From the NCBI RefSeq assembly GCF_004216855.1, contig NZ_SGXT01000014.1, forward strand, positions 62,001 through 126,000: a stretch of 64,000 nucleotides of DNA, read 5' to 3'. The notes beneath the pieces are model-generated. The model searched no databases, was not told the DNA's origin, and saw only the letters and a list, made by a program, of their open reading frames with translations. The translations under genes and the position numbers were made by a program. Origin of the DNA: Microcella alkaliphila. Lineage in GTDB: Bacteria; Actinomycetota; Actinomycetes; Actinomycetales; Microbacteriaceae. This document shows, one piece after another, positions 1 through 8,705 of this stretch (position 1 is the first letter of the stretch; every line of letters starts with the position of its first letter).

Positions 1-342
1 GAGCGATTCCAGTGGCGTGGCTTCCTGGTCAAGGACAGTCGCCCGGAGGTCCGTCACGACGGCATAGGCGGTATCGGCCGTGAGCTTGACCCCGATAAAC
101 CGATAGCGCTCCGGAACGACGTCGAGCGTGAACGCCGTACGCCCCCGACTGGCCGTACGCAGCGCATCCGCTTCGACGAGGACCTCCGACTCCAGAAGCG
201 AGCGCACAAGCCTGGTGACTGTTGCGGCGGAAATTCCCATGCGACGTCCAACGCTCGAGCGCGTCTGTGCACCATGAACGAGAATGTCGATAGCGACGTC
301 GCGGGAGAGCCCCGCCAGGGCCGGATCGGCTTCGACCTGCAC
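1..342 (-). CDS. ROK-family transcriptional regulator, N-terminal part (cut by window edge)
   Basis: The open frame runs off the left edge, so only the first 114 codons are seen. I place the start at GTG 342-340: it follows an in-frame stop (346-348) and has a GGGAGGGG ribosome site just upstream. Residues about 12-65 form a winged helix-turn-helix (RRMGISAATVTRLVRSLL), and the following stretch (RYRFIGVKLTADTAYAVVTD) matches the opening of a ROK sugar-kinase-like domain. ROK regulators usually repress carbohydrate genes until a sugar binds. It is the last visible gene of the alpha-galactosidase/dehydrogenase operon and probably controls it. The effector cannot be read from this fragment. Confidence 0.8.
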   Translation of the reverse strand, partial: MQVEADPALAGLSRDVAIDILVHGAQTRSSVGRRMGISAATVTRLVRSLLESEVLVEADALRTASRGRTAFTLDVVPERYRFIGVKLTADTAYAVVTDLRATVLDQEATPLESL

Positions 343-434
343 CGCTCACCCCTCCCGTGCCGCGGAACCCACCGCGCCATCAGCGAGACTATCGCTCAAC
401 TCGCGAGGGCACGGAACCACCACGCCCTCTCCGG

Positions 435-1442
435 TCAGCCCTCACCCGGGTAGACGAGCCCGATAGACGCTCGGACGCGATCCATGGAACGCATGACGGC
501 GATCGAGTCGCGGGGAGGCATCAGCGCGCTTGACGTATCACCACCCTCGATCAACCGTTCCATCTCGACGGCCTGAAACTGCATGCCCCTGCCCGTCACC
601 GGGGACTCGAACCGATCGAGGGTGCGCCCCCTGCGGTCGACGAGTTCGACAGTGGTCGGCGCGTACCAGGTGCCGGCGATCTCCAGGCGGGCCAGATGAC
701 CGGTGATCGAGGCAGCGTTGCGACCGGGGGCGACCATCGACGACAGGGTGGTACCGATAGCCCCACCCACGTGAGTGGAGACCGTCGCCACCGTTGCATC
801 GACCCCCGTCGATGTCAGCTGCGCGTGACTGTTGAGCATTACCGGCTCGCCCACGATGTCGTGCAGGAGTGAGATCGGGTAGACCCCCAGGTCGAGCAAG
901 GCGCCACCGCCCAGGTGCGGGTCACGCAGTCGGTGCGAATCCGGCACCTCTAGCAACTGCGCGTGTTCGGCGTGCACCGCGGCGACCGTGCCAATGTCAC
1001 CCCGCGCGATGCGGTCGCGCACGTACGCCATATGGGGCAAGAATCTCGTCCACATCGCCTCCATGACCGTGAGACCACGACGCTGGGCGGTGTCGACGAC
1101 GTTCTGTGCTTGAAGCTCATTGAGCGTAAAGGGCTTCTCGAGCAGAACATGCTTGCCGTGCGCCAGCGCCAGGAGTGCGTGCTCTTCATGCTCAGACGGG
1201 GGCGTAGCGACATAGATGACATCTACTTGCTCGTCCGCGGCGAGAGCCTCGTACGACCCGTGCGCCCGCCCGATGTCGTGCGCATCCGCGAACGCCTGAG
1301 CAGAAGCATCGGAACGCGATCCGACGGCGGAAACGACGTGCCCATGCGCGAGAAGATCACGCGTAAAGAGCCGGGCGATTCCGCCCGTCGCCAGAATTCC
1401 CCACCGGATGCGCGTGTCCGTCCGCCTGTGCCCGTCCGTCAT
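435..1442 (-). CDS. Gfo/Idh/MocA-family NAD(P)-dependent sugar oxidoreductase
   Basis: A 335-residue protein with an N-terminal Rossmann fold (WGILATGGIARLF, about residues 14-26), the family EKPF motif near residue 102 that contributes the catalytic lysine, and a C-terminal alpha/beta substrate domain. The sequence resembles the dihydrodiol/xylose dehydrogenase branch (EAMWTRFLPH segment). These cytoplasmic enzymes oxidize or reduce sugars and cyclic polyols. The ATG at 1442 shares one base with the stop of the upstream dehydrogenase; GTG 1445 is an alternative start. Co-transcription with alpha-galactosidase suggests it acts on a galactoside or its released sugar, but the substrate is not determinable. 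Confidence 0.85.
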   Translation of the reverse strand: MTDGHRRTDTRIRWGILATGGIARLFTRDLLAHGHVVSAVGSRSDASAQAFADAHDIGRAHGSYEALAADEQVDVIYVATPPSEHEEHALLALAHGKHVLLEKPFTLNELQAQNVVDTAQRRGLTVMEAMWTRFLPHMAYVRDRIARGDIGTVAAVHAEHAQLLEVPDSHRLRDPHLGGGALLDLGVYPISLLHDIVGEPVMLNSHAQLTSTGVDATVATVSTHVGGAIGTTLSSMVAPGRNAASITGHLARLEIAGTWYAPTTVELVDRRGRTLDRFESPVTGRGMQFQAVEMERLIEGGDTSSALMPPRDSIAVMRSMDRVRASIGLVYPGEG

Positions 1443-2482
1443 CACGCGCGATAGTCGAGAACGACCTGCAGGACGTCGCTATCGGCGGCGTCGAGCATCT
1501 CGAACGCGCTCACAGCCTCGCGAGCGGCCACCGTGTGAGAAATTAAGGGAGCGAGCTGCAACGACCCGCCCGCCTCCAGCTCGAGGACGGTCTGCGACAT
1601 GCGAATCTCGTCCCAGCGGTGCTGCAATGCCGGAGCGACGCCCGAAATTTGCGAACCCACGATGGCCACGCGGTTGTGGTGAAACTCCTCGCCGAGCCTG
1701 ATCGGCGTGCCGCCCGCCTGATAAAAGCCAGCCGCGACAACGCGCGAGCTGTAGGCGACAGAGCGCACCGCATCATGCAACGCCTGGTAACTGCCACTGA
1801 TCTCGATCGCGACGTCAGCGCCACGGCCATCCGTCAGCTCCTTGAGCCTCGTCGCGACGTCCGTCTGCCGCGGATCGAGCGTCTCGTGGGCACCCAACCT
1901 TCGTGCGAGGTCACGCCGCTGCTCTACCAGGTCAACGACGACTACGCGCGCGCCATTGAGCCGCGCCAGCTGAGCCACAATCTGCCCGGGCACCCCGGCG
2001 CCAAAGACCGCTACGGTCTCCCCCACATGCAGATCGGCATCGAGCACCGCGTTCAAGGCGATCGCACCGATCTTCGCGAAGATGCCCACAACATCATCGT
2101 TGGCATCGGGCATCAGGCGCGCCTTTGCCCAGTCGGCCGGGCGAACTGCCGTCGTGCGGTGACCCCACGCGCCCCAAACGCGGCGGCCGAGAAGTGCAGC
2201 ATCGACACCCTCGCCGATGTCGGTGACCTCGCCCACCTCCTCGTATCCCCAGCCGTCGAGCGGGTAGCGGTGCGTCGGCTCGCCCTCGACGAACAGTCGC
2301 GACTCCACATCCCACCGATGACTCATGTAAGGGTTTGTGCCTCGATAAGCCGTGAGCTCAGTGCCAGCAGAGATGCCCGAGTAGCGAGTCGTGATGCGAA
2401 CTTCGCCTGGCCCTGGAACGGGCGCCTCCCAGTCGACAATCTCTGCCCGGCGGGGTGAGGTGAAACGGACCAGATGACCCAA
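1442..2482 (-). CDS. Zinc-independent medium-chain dehydrogenase (MDR superfamily)
   Basis: A 346-residue MDR protein with a GroES-like N-terminal domain and a Rossmann domain (VAVFGAGVPGQIVAQLA, about residues 160-176). The catalytic-zinc cysteine region reads SGISAGTE, and I see no structural-zinc cysteine cluster. This matches the group of zinc-less dehydrogenases related to bchC and sugar dehydrogenases. The start is the rare codon TTG at 2482-2480, supported by AGGAG seven bases upstream. It lies 27 bp after the alpha-galactosidase gene and overlaps the Gfo/Idh gene by one base, so all three are one transcription unit. A role in oxidizing a sugar alcohol or keto sugar is likely; the substrate is unknown. 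Confidence 0.85.
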   Translation of the reverse strand: MGHLVRFTSPRRAEIVDWEAPVPGPGEVRITTRYSGISAGTELTAYRGTNPYMSHRWDVESRLFVEGEPTHRYPLDGWGYEEVGEVTDIGEGVDAALLGRRVWGAWGHRTTAVRPADWAKARLMPDANDDVVGIFAKIGAIALNAVLDADLHVGETVAVFGAGVPGQIVAQLARLNGARVVVVDLVEQRRDLARRLGAHETLDPRQTDVATRLKELTDGRGADVAIEISGSYQALHDAVRSVAYSSRVVAAGFYQAGGTPIRLGEEFHHNRVAIVGSQISGVAPALQHRWDEIRMSQTVLELEAGGSLQLAPLISHTVAAREAVSAFEMLDAADSDVLQVVLDYRA

Positions 2483-2509
2483 GGAACTACTCCTATTTTC
2501 TCGTCATGC

Positions 2510-4705
2510 CTATGTAAGGGTGCCAGCGGTAACGCGCACCAGCCGGAAAACCAGCGCCTGTTCCGGGTACAACATGGGTGCTTGCAGCCCGATGGCGGCC
2601 AGCGTTGCGCCACTCACAGTCGTCGGCGTCGACCACCACGAGGGTGGACCATCAGCCGTCCTGGTGAGCGCCACCTCCGACAACCGCACCGGTTCGATGC
2701 GGTACGTCGAATCAGGGTCCAAGCCGGGTAGTCGAATGCGTCCCGGCTGGGTCGCAACCATTGTCTCCATGGCGACAAATGAGAACAACGCCTCGCCCTG
2801 GTCGGGCGCGACGACACCGTGCGCCCAGTAGGCCGCGTCGGGGTAGTCAGCGTGGACGGCCGTTCCGGTGTGCACGAGGTGTCTCACGTCTTTATACAAA
2901 CTGATCCACGCGGCCAGTTCCTCGCGTTCTTCCTCGGACGCCATCCGCACGTCCCACTCGATCCCCATGTGGCCGAACAACGCAGTGGCGCACCGGAACG
3001 CCAGCGAGTGAGTGCGCCGAGTGGTGTGTGCTGTGGGGGCGCCGACGTGTGATCCGACCAATTCGGCCGGCAGTAGGAGCCCTGTCCAGCGCTGAATGAG
3101 TTGGCGCTCGAGCGGGTCAATGCAGTCGCTCGCCCAAACACGGTCGGTGCGCTCCAGAACCTCGAAGTCGACGCGCCCGCCACCCGAGGAGCACGACTCA
3201 ATCTCGACCTGGGGAAATCGACGCTTTAGTTCATCCATCAGTGCGTAGACCGCCACTGTCTGCTCGTGGACTGCCGCGCGACCGGTGTGCTGGTCGCCGG
3301 GCTCAGCGAGATCGCGATTGTGGTCCCACTTGATGTAGTCGATGGAGTGTTCATCAATGATTGCGCTCATGCTCTCGAGCACTGAGGCAAAAGCGTCAGG
3401 CCGCGTCAGATTAAGAACGTGCTGGTTTCGACCGCTAATGGGGAGACGATCCCCTGGGGCAAGGATCCAGTCGGGGTGCTCACGCGCCATCGTTGAATCA
3501 GCATTGAGCATTTCTGGCTCGAACCACAGTCCGAACTGCATGCCTAGCGACCGCACCGCGCTCACGAGCGGGCCGAGCCCGTCGGGCCACACCTCGGTGT
3601 CGATCTGCCAATCGCCCAAGCCACGAGTGTCGTCCCGGCGACCGGTGAACCAACCGTCGTCAAGGACGAAGCGCTCAACGCCGACAGCGGCGCCCACTCG
3701 GGCGAGTTCGATGAGTTCGTCGAGGTCGTGACGGAAGTAGACCGCCTCCCAAGTGTTGAGCACGACAGGTCGAGTCGAGGTCGGGTGGCTCGCGCGCGAG
3801 CGCAGGTAGCGGTGGAAGCTCGCGGCGATCTCATCGAGACCGCGCCCGTAGGCCGCGTAGACCCATGGCGAGTCGTAATGCTCGCCCGGTGCGAGGATGA
3901 CCTCACCTGGAAGAAGCACCTCGCCACCGCCGATGACTCGCGAATTATTGCTGAGCCCCCGCTCGGCGAACGTCACGTGATTGCCGCTCCACGCGGTGTG
4001 GACGGCCCAGACCTCCCCCGACCCAAAGTCGAACCCCGCGGATCCGGCGGCGAGCACTGTTGCCGCGTCCGAGCCCGTGCGGCCCCGACGGCCCTCCCGA
4101 TTGTGTGTGCCGACCACGAAGGGGTGACGTTGGGGTGTGCGCTCACGAAGGTGGCGCCCGACGAAGTCCAGAATCTCGTCAGCCTCGACCGGCACCGGCA
4201 GAGTCACGCGAACCGTGTCCACCGTGTAGGGAGCGGCCTCGCTCTCATTGGTAACGGTGGCTCGCGCCCGCAGGATGCCCGATGCCGTGAGTTCGAGGAC
4301 GGTGTCGAGGCGCAACTGTGCTGTGCTGTCTCGGCCCACCACTGTCAGCCGCGCACCGCTCTCAGCGCTCAAGCTCAGTGTGTGGTCGACGGCCTCGAAT
4401 AGTGTCGAGAAGTGCTGGCCGTCTCGGTGGCCTTCTAACCCTGGAGTGCCCACCCACCCAGCACTTTGCTCGGGCAGCACTGCGGGCGGCCCCGAGCCGC
4501 GGAGAGCGTCTGCACCACGCTGTGCGCTGGCCAGTGTTCGCAGGTAGTCCGCCTCGTCACCGAGGGCGTCGACCCTCGCACCCCAGTGCAGCACCCGCGG
4601 AACGCCGCGAAGGGCCTCCACGATCACGGTCACGGCATCCGTGTGCATCGCTACGAGGCCGCCCCCAAGGTCTGACGTCTGCACGATGGAGTTGTGTTCG
4701 CTCAC
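2510..4705 (-). CDS. Alpha-galactosidase, glycoside hydrolase family 36
   Basis: A cytoplasmic GH36 enzyme that releases terminal alpha-galactose from oligosaccharides such as raffinose or melibiose. From GTG 4705 the protein is 731 residues, the usual family size. It has an N-terminal beta-sandwich, a TIM barrel (WEAVYFRHD and LDDGWFTGRRDD) and a C-terminal beta domain. The nucleophile is Asp461 in KWDHNRD, and the acid/base is Asp527 in ASDCIDPLERQ next to CSSGGGR. An in-frame start 18 codons earlier (4759) is possible, but the conserved N-terminus begins near SEHNS. No signal peptide is seen. It is the first gene of the operon that ends in the ROK regulator. Confidence 0.93.
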   Translation of the reverse strand: MSEHNSIVQTSDLGGGLVAMHTDAVTVIVEALRGVPRVLHWGARVDALGDEADYLRTLASAQRGADALRGSGPPAVLPEQSAGWVGTPGLEGHRDGQHFSTLFEAVDHTLSLSAESGARLTVVGRDSTAQLRLDTVLELTASGILRARATVTNESEAAPYTVDTVRVTLPVPVEADEILDFVGRHLRERTPQRHPFVVGTHNREGRRGRTGSDAATVLAAGSAGFDFGSGEVWAVHTAWSGNHVTFAERGLSNNSRVIGGGEVLLPGEVILAPGEHYDSPWVYAAYGRGLDEIAASFHRYLRSRASHPTSTRPVVLNTWEAVYFRHDLDELIELARVGAAVGVERFVLDDGWFTGRRDDTRGLGDWQIDTEVWPDGLGPLVSAVRSLGMQFGLWFEPEMLNADSTMAREHPDWILAPGDRLPISGRNQHVLNLTRPDAFASVLESMSAIIDEHSIDYIKWDHNRDLAEPGDQHTGRAAVHEQTVAVYALMDELKRRFPQVEIESCSSGGGRVDFEVLERTDRVWASDCIDPLERQLIQRWTGLLLPAELVGSHVGAPTAHTTRRTHSLAFRCATALFGHMGIEWDVRMASEEEREELAAWISLYKDVRHLVHTGTAVHADYPDAAYWAHGVVAPDQGEALFSFVAMETMVATQPGRIRLPGLDPDSTYRIEPVRLSEVALTRTADGPPSWWSTPTTVSGATLAAIGLQAPMLYPEQALVFRLVRVTAGTLT

Positions 4706-4797
4706 GTCGTTATCTTTGCGCTCTGAAAGTAATGCCGCAAGTGGCACACCGGGGAGCACTCGCTCGTCTATACCGCGCGTGCTCCAAGAGGCCAGCG

Positions 4798-5397
4798 TTA
4801 TCGCTCGACCGTGCGTCGCCCTTCGAAGGCCCGCCCGAGCGTGACCTCGTCGGCGTATTCGAGGTCCCCGCCGACGGGGAGCCCGCTGGCCAGGCGCGAG
4901 ACCGTGAGGTTGGGTTGCACGAGCAACCGCGTGAGGTAGGTCGCGGTGGCCTCACCCTCGAGGTTGGGGTCGGTGGCGATGATGACCTCGGTCACGGTGC
5001 CGTCACCGAGGCGGCTGAGTAGCTGCGCGATGCGCAGATCGTCGGGGCCGATGCCATCGATCGGGCTGATCGCGCCGCCGAGCACGTGATAGAGCCCGCG
5101 GAACTCGCGGGTGCGCTCGATCGCGACCACGTCTTTCGCCTCCTCGACCACGCAGATGGTCGTCGGGCTACGACGCGGGTCGCGACAGATCGAGCACTGC
5201 GCCTCCTCCGCCACGTTGCCGCAGACCTCGCAGAAGCGCACCTTCTCGCGAATCTCGGTGAGCAGCTGCGCGAGGCGGGCCACGTCGAACGACTCGGTCT
5301 GAAGGATGTGGAAGGCGATGCGCTGGGCCGACTTCGGGCCGATGCCGGGCAGCCGGCCGAACTCGTCGATCAGGTCTTGGATGATGCCGTCGTACAT
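4798..5397 (-). CDS. recR: Recombination protein RecR
   Basis: A 199-residue RecR, full length for the family. It has an N-terminal helix-hairpin-helix ([15 protein letters not shown], residues 14-28), a four-cysteine zinc finger (Cys56, Cys59, Cys68, Cys71), a Toprim domain ([26 protein letters not shown]) and the C-terminal region. RecR works with RecO and RecF to load RecA at single-strand gaps. It begins three bases after dnaX, the usual pairing in actinobacteria, although no YbaB-family gene lies between them. Confidence 0.98.
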   Translation of the reverse strand: MYDGIIQDLIDEFGRLPGIGPKSAQRIAFHILQTESFDVARLAQLLTEIREKVRFCEVCGNVAEEAQCSICRDPRRSPTTICVVEEAKDVVAIERTREFRGLYHVLGGAISPIDGIGPDDLRIAQLLSRLGDGTVTEVIIATDPNLEGEATATYLTRLLVQPNLTVSRLASGLPVGGDLEYADEVTLGRAFEGRRTVER

Positions 5398-5400
5398 GCG

Positions 5401-7557
5401 TCAGAGCCCTTCAGGGTCGGGCGGCGTCTCCTGCGGGACGACGACGGGGGCGATGGGCTCTTCGGCGATGAACCGTGCGCCGAGCAACTCGCGCACGACG
5501 GCCTCGCCGTAGCGCTGGCGGCCAGACGCCTCGGCGGGGTGCGGAACCGACGGGGGCGGCGGCGCGGCTGGCGCCCTCTCGGGTTCGGGCTCGAGATCGT
5601 CGTCGGCAGGCGGGGGCTCGTCATCAAGCGGAGGCGCGTCGGCCGATGCCGGGGCGCTCGCGCCCGGAATCGCGGCGACCGCCCACTCGGTCACCGAGGC
5701 CGCCGGCGCGGACGCCTGAGGGGCGCGCGCCGGCTCAGCGGGACGGGTCGGCTCGGCAGACCGCGCGGACGGCTCGGGCGCGTGCGTCGGCTGCGGGTCG
5801 GGTTCGGGCCGCGGGGCTGGGGAGGGCTCCGGGTCGGCAGCCGGCTCGGCCGGTGCCGCGGCCGGGGTCTCTGAGCGCGGGGCGCGTGCCGCATCGACCC
5901 GCACGAGGAACTTCACCTTCAGGCCAAGCTCGCCGAGGATCGCCTGCCGCACGTGCTCGCTCACCGTGTCGGCCGGATTGCCGCGCTGCTTGAACGCCGC
6001 CGCATCCGACTCGTTCGTGAACACCAGCGTCAGCACATCGTCATTGAGCTCCGCCGGAAGCGCCGTGTAGATGACCGTCCACGACGACATCTTGAGCTTC
6101 TGGATGCGGTCGAGGATGGCCGGCCACGACTGCCGCATGCGCTCGATGTCGACCGGGGCCGCGACCGGCGCGGGGGTGTTGTCGGGCGCGGGCGTCGCGT
6201 CGGCATCCGCGGCGGCCGGCTCGGAGGCCTGCGCGGGAGCGGGCACCGGGGCGACGGGGGTGGCCGCAGGCGCCGGGGCTGCAGCCTGCGGGGCCTGATC
6301 CACTGCCGGGGCCGGGTTCGCTGCCGGGGCCGGGGTCGCTGCCGTGGCCGGGGTTGCTGCCGGGGCCGCAGGCTGCGCCGTCGGCACGGGGCCGTCGACG
6401 CCCACGCGCCGCTCAAGCACCTCGACGCGGGCGAGCGCGCCGCGGGCCGGCTCGTCGGCGGCGGGCACCAGCAGGCGTGCCGTCATCAACTCGAGGTGCA
6501 GCCGCGGCGACGTCGCGCCCGTCATCTCGGTGAGGGCGCGGTTGACGATGTCGGCCGCGCGGCTCAGCTGTGCCGGGCCGAAGTGGGCGGCCTGGGTGTG
6601 CATGCGCTCGAGGTCGTCTTGCGGGATGCCGCGCAGCACACTCGACGCCCCGTCGCTCGTGGCCTGCACGACGATCAGGTCGCGCAAGCGCTCGAGCAGG
6701 TCGTCGACGAAGCGCCGCGGGTCCTGCCCCGTCTGGATGACGCGGTCGACCGCTTGGAACGCGGCCGCAGCATCCTGCATCGCGAGAGCGGTGACCACAT
6801 CGTCGAGGAGGGCTCCGTGGGTGTAGCCGAGCAGGGCGACCGCGCGCTCGTAGGTAACCGTGTCGGCGTCGCTGCCGGCGATCAGCTGGTCGAGCAGCGA
6901 CAGGGTGTCGCGCACCGAGCCTCCGCCGGCGCGCACCACGAGCGGCATGACGCCGGCCTCGATGGTGACGTTTTCGCTCGCCGCCAGCTGCTCGACGTAC
7001 TCGAGCAACTGCGCGGGCGGCACCAGGCGGAACGGGTAGTGGTGCGTGCGCGAGCGGATCGTGCCGATGACCTTCTCGGGCTCAGTCGTCGCGAAAATGA
7101 ACTTCACGTGCGGCGGCGGCTCTTCGACGATCTTCAGCAGCGCGTTGAAGCCCTGCGGGGTCACCATGTGCGCCTCGTCGAGGATGAAGATCTTGAAACG
7201 GTCGCGGGCCGGGGCGAACACGGCGCGCTCGCGCAGGTCGCGGGCGTCGTCGACACCGTTGTGGCTGGCCGCGTCGATCTCGACCACGTCGAGCGAGCCG
7301 CCGCCCTGCCGGCTCAGCTCAACACAGCTCGGGCACGTGCCGCACGGGGTGTCGGTGGGGCCCTCGGCGCAGTTCAGACAGCGCGCCAAAATGCGGGCGC
7401 TCGTCGTCTTGCCGCAGCCGCGCGGGCCGCTGAACAGGTAGGCGTGGTTGACCCGGTCGCCGCGCAGCGCCGCCATCAGCGGATCGGTGACGTGCGCCTG
7501 CCCGATCAGCTCGGCGAACGACTCGGGTCGGTAGCGGCGATACAGGGCGGTGGACAC
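5401..7557 (-). CDS. dnaX: DNA polymerase III subunits gamma and tau
   Basis: The clamp-loader ATPase, 718 residues. Walker A is GPRGCGKT (44-51), the zinc site uses Cys60, Cys63, Cys72 and Cys75/78, and Walker B is DEAH (127-130), followed by AAA+ sensor motifs and the clamp-loader domain. Residues about 395-470 and 575-690 are Ala/Pro-rich linkers encoded by near-repetitive GC-rich DNA, flanking a conserved tau-like block around 480-570. The start is GTG 7557, preceded by remains of a galE end (see the repeat at 7568). I cannot see a clear slippery sequence to produce a shorter gamma form. Confidence 0.97.
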   Translation of the reverse strand: MSTALYRRYRPESFAELIGQAHVTDPLMAALRGDRVNHAYLFSGPRGCGKTTSARILARCLNCAEGPTDTPCGTCPSCVELSRQGGGSLDVVEIDAASHNGVDDARDLRERAVFAPARDRFKIFILDEAHMVTPQGFNALLKIVEEPPPHVKFIFATTEPEKVIGTIRSRTHHYPFRLVPPAQLLEYVEQLAASENVTIEAGVMPLVVRAGGGSVRDTLSLLDQLIAGSDADTVTYERAVALLGYTHGALLDDVVTALAMQDAAAAFQAVDRVIQTGQDPRRFVDDLLERLRDLIVVQATSDGASSVLRGIPQDDLERMHTQAAHFGPAQLSRAADIVNRALTEMTGATSPRLHLELMTARLLVPAADEPARGALARVEVLERRVGVDGPVPTAQPAAPAATPATAATPAPAANPAPAVDQAPQAAAPAPAATPVAPVPAPAQASEPAAADADATPAPDNTPAPVAAPVDIERMRQSWPAILDRIQKLKMSSWTVIYTALPAELNDDVLTLVFTNESDAAAFKQRGNPADTVSEHVRQAILGELGLKVKFLVRVDAARAPRSETPAAAPAEPAADPEPSPAPRPEPDPQPTHAPEPSARSAEPTRPAEPARAPQASAPAASVTEWAVAAIPGASAPASADAPPLDDEPPPADDDLEPEPERAPAAPPPPSVPHPAEASGRQRYGEAVVRELLGARFIAEEPIAPVVVPQETPPDPEGL

Positions 7558-7567
7558 GGCTCAAGCG

Positions 7568-7600
7568 TAGTCGCGAGCACCGACCACCGAGTCGAGGATG
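7568..7600. repeat. Direct-repeat copy A: remnant of a galE 3' end
   Basis: These 33 bases match 8707-8739 (inside the end of galE) at 32 of 33 positions, and weaker similarity continues to about 7613. Read on the minus strand in the galE frame, the copy encodes ILDSVVGARDYA and a TGA at 7561-7563, just before the dnaX start. It therefore looks like the original end of galE, left behind when the toxin-antitoxin cassette entered. Confidence 0.8.
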
Positions 7601-7623
7601 ACAGTCGAGGGTGAGGGTCGCGG

Positions 7624-8358
7624 TCAGCGGCTGCCGCGGTGGGCGCCGGCGTGGCCCTTCACGCGAACGCACGGCTTGCCCAGCTTCGGCATCATCACGC
7701 CGCAGCGTTCTGTGCGGCGAGAAGCCAGAATGCGATCCGGGGTTGTGCTGGTGGCAATCCGTCGCAGTGCGGCGGCGATGCCAGCTTGCGGGTCGAGCGT
7801 TCCGCCCTCCCATGCGGCGGCCATCGCAGCAACGATTTCATCTTTCGATAAGAGCCTCGCGAACTCCTCGTCGATGCCGGCGGCGCTCGCCGCCTTCACG
7901 AGGCCTTCCGGGGCAGGCTCTTCCGCGTAATCCCACTGCTCGAGGCCGAGGCGGGTCTTTGTCTCGTCAAGCAGAGTCAGCGCATCCCAGATCTGCGTTT
8001 GCTCTGACTCGGTGAGCTTGCCGGAACGCACCAGATCGTCGGCGGCGGAATAGACCTCGCCATCGCGCCGCTGGCCGATCGCGATGATCTCGATGAGACC
8101 GACGCCGTCGGTCACCGTCACCCGGTAGATGATTCTGAACTCGCGTCGCGCTGCCTCGACCGTGTTGAACCCGACAAGGTTCGTAGCGTTCTGGTTCGAG
8201 AGCGGGTGCTTACCGCGTGGTGCGCGAAAGAGACCCACGATCGTGTCGGAGACGTCGTCACGCTCGGCCTCAGTGACGTTCTCAATCAGCCAATCGATGC
8301 TCTGCTCGGTGAAGACGACCTCGGCCTGCTCGTCGGGTAACGAGTCAACGGGAGGCAC
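7624..8358 (-). CDS. RelE/ParE-like toxin with a long C-terminal extension
   Basis: A 244-residue protein beginning at GTG 8358 and overlapping the antitoxin end by 14 bases. Residues about 10-105 resemble a RelE/ParE-type toxin fold (VVFTEQSIDWLIENV, AARREFRIIYRV, GLIEIIAIGQR). Such toxins cut mRNA on the ribosome or poison gyrase. Typical members have about 90-110 residues. Here about 140 more follow: an acidic helical region and a terminal Cys/His tail (Cys219, Cys230, His236, His240; pattern CGxxxPxxGxPC) seen as a small conserved motif in other actinobacterial proteins. The extension's function is unknown. The gene pair is flanked by direct repeats of galE, which suggests acquisition. 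Confidence 0.7.
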   Translation of the reverse strand: MPPVDSLPDEQAEVVFTEQSIDWLIENVTEAERDDVSDTIVGLFRAPRGKHPLSNQNATNLVGFNTVEAARREFRIIYRVTVTDGVGLIEIIAIGQRRDGEVYSAADDLVRSGKLTESEQTQIWDALTLLDETKTRLGLEQWDYAEEPAPEGLVKAASAAGIDEEFARLLSKDEIVAAMAAAWEGGTLDPQAGIAAALRRIATSTTPDRILASRRTERCGVMMPKLGKPCVRVKGHAGAHRGSR

Positions 8359-8620
8359 GAAGCCGTTCTCTCGCCTCCTGGGCGGACAGCATCGTCGAGC
8401 GGTCAGCCACCAAATTCGCCGCGGCGCTCAGCACCGTGATCTCCAACTCACGCAGAAGTCGCCGCTGCTCATCGCGCTCGGCCGCCGACATCACCACGGC
8501 AACAGGTTTGCCATGACTGGTCAGCGTCACGGGGCGCTCTTGCGCCTGCGTGGTGATGAAGCCCACCCCGCGTCGCGCGGCGACGGTCGAGGAGATGGTG
8601 AGAGGCTCAGTTGAGGTCAT
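8345..8620 (-). CDS. Phd/YefM-family antitoxin
   Basis: A 91-residue protein with the Phd/YefM N-terminal fold: a short strand-helix start, then RPVTLTSHGKPVAVVMSAAE (residues 29-48), the typical DNA-binding and dimerization core. Its C-terminal half would wrap around and neutralize the toxin encoded by the overlapping downstream gene. Phd-type antitoxins also repress their own promoter, and two inverted repeats lie directly upstream (8639-8675). Gene order (antitoxin first) and overlap are standard for type II modules. Confidence 0.85.
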   Translation of the reverse strand: MTSTEPLTISSTVAARRGVGFITTQAQERPVTLTSHGKPVAVVMSAAERDEQRRLLRELEITVLSAAANLVADRSTMLSAQEARERLRASR

Positions 8621-8638
8621 GACACAAGACTACTCAAA

Positions 8639-8675
8639 GTACATAGAAATGTACATTTTTGTGCACCGTGGTGCA
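8639..8675. promoter_or_regulatory. Two inverted repeats, probable toxin-antitoxin operator
   Basis: Just upstream of the antitoxin start lie GTACAT-N4-ATGTAC (8639-8654) and TGCACC-N2-GGTGCA (8662-8675). The stretch is AT-rich compared with its surroundings, as expected for the promoter of the minus-strand module. Binding by the Phd-like antitoxin is inferred from position and family habit. Confidence 0.6.
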
Positions 8676-8705
8676 GCAAGATCGCCCCTCGTGCCGCTCG
8701 TTCGT

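Noticed and set aside
5953-7614. 553-codon open frame on the plus strand opposite dnaX
   Set aside because: It is Arg/His/Gly-rich with no domain, and lies antisense to a gene with clear motifs; GC-rich third positions create such frames.
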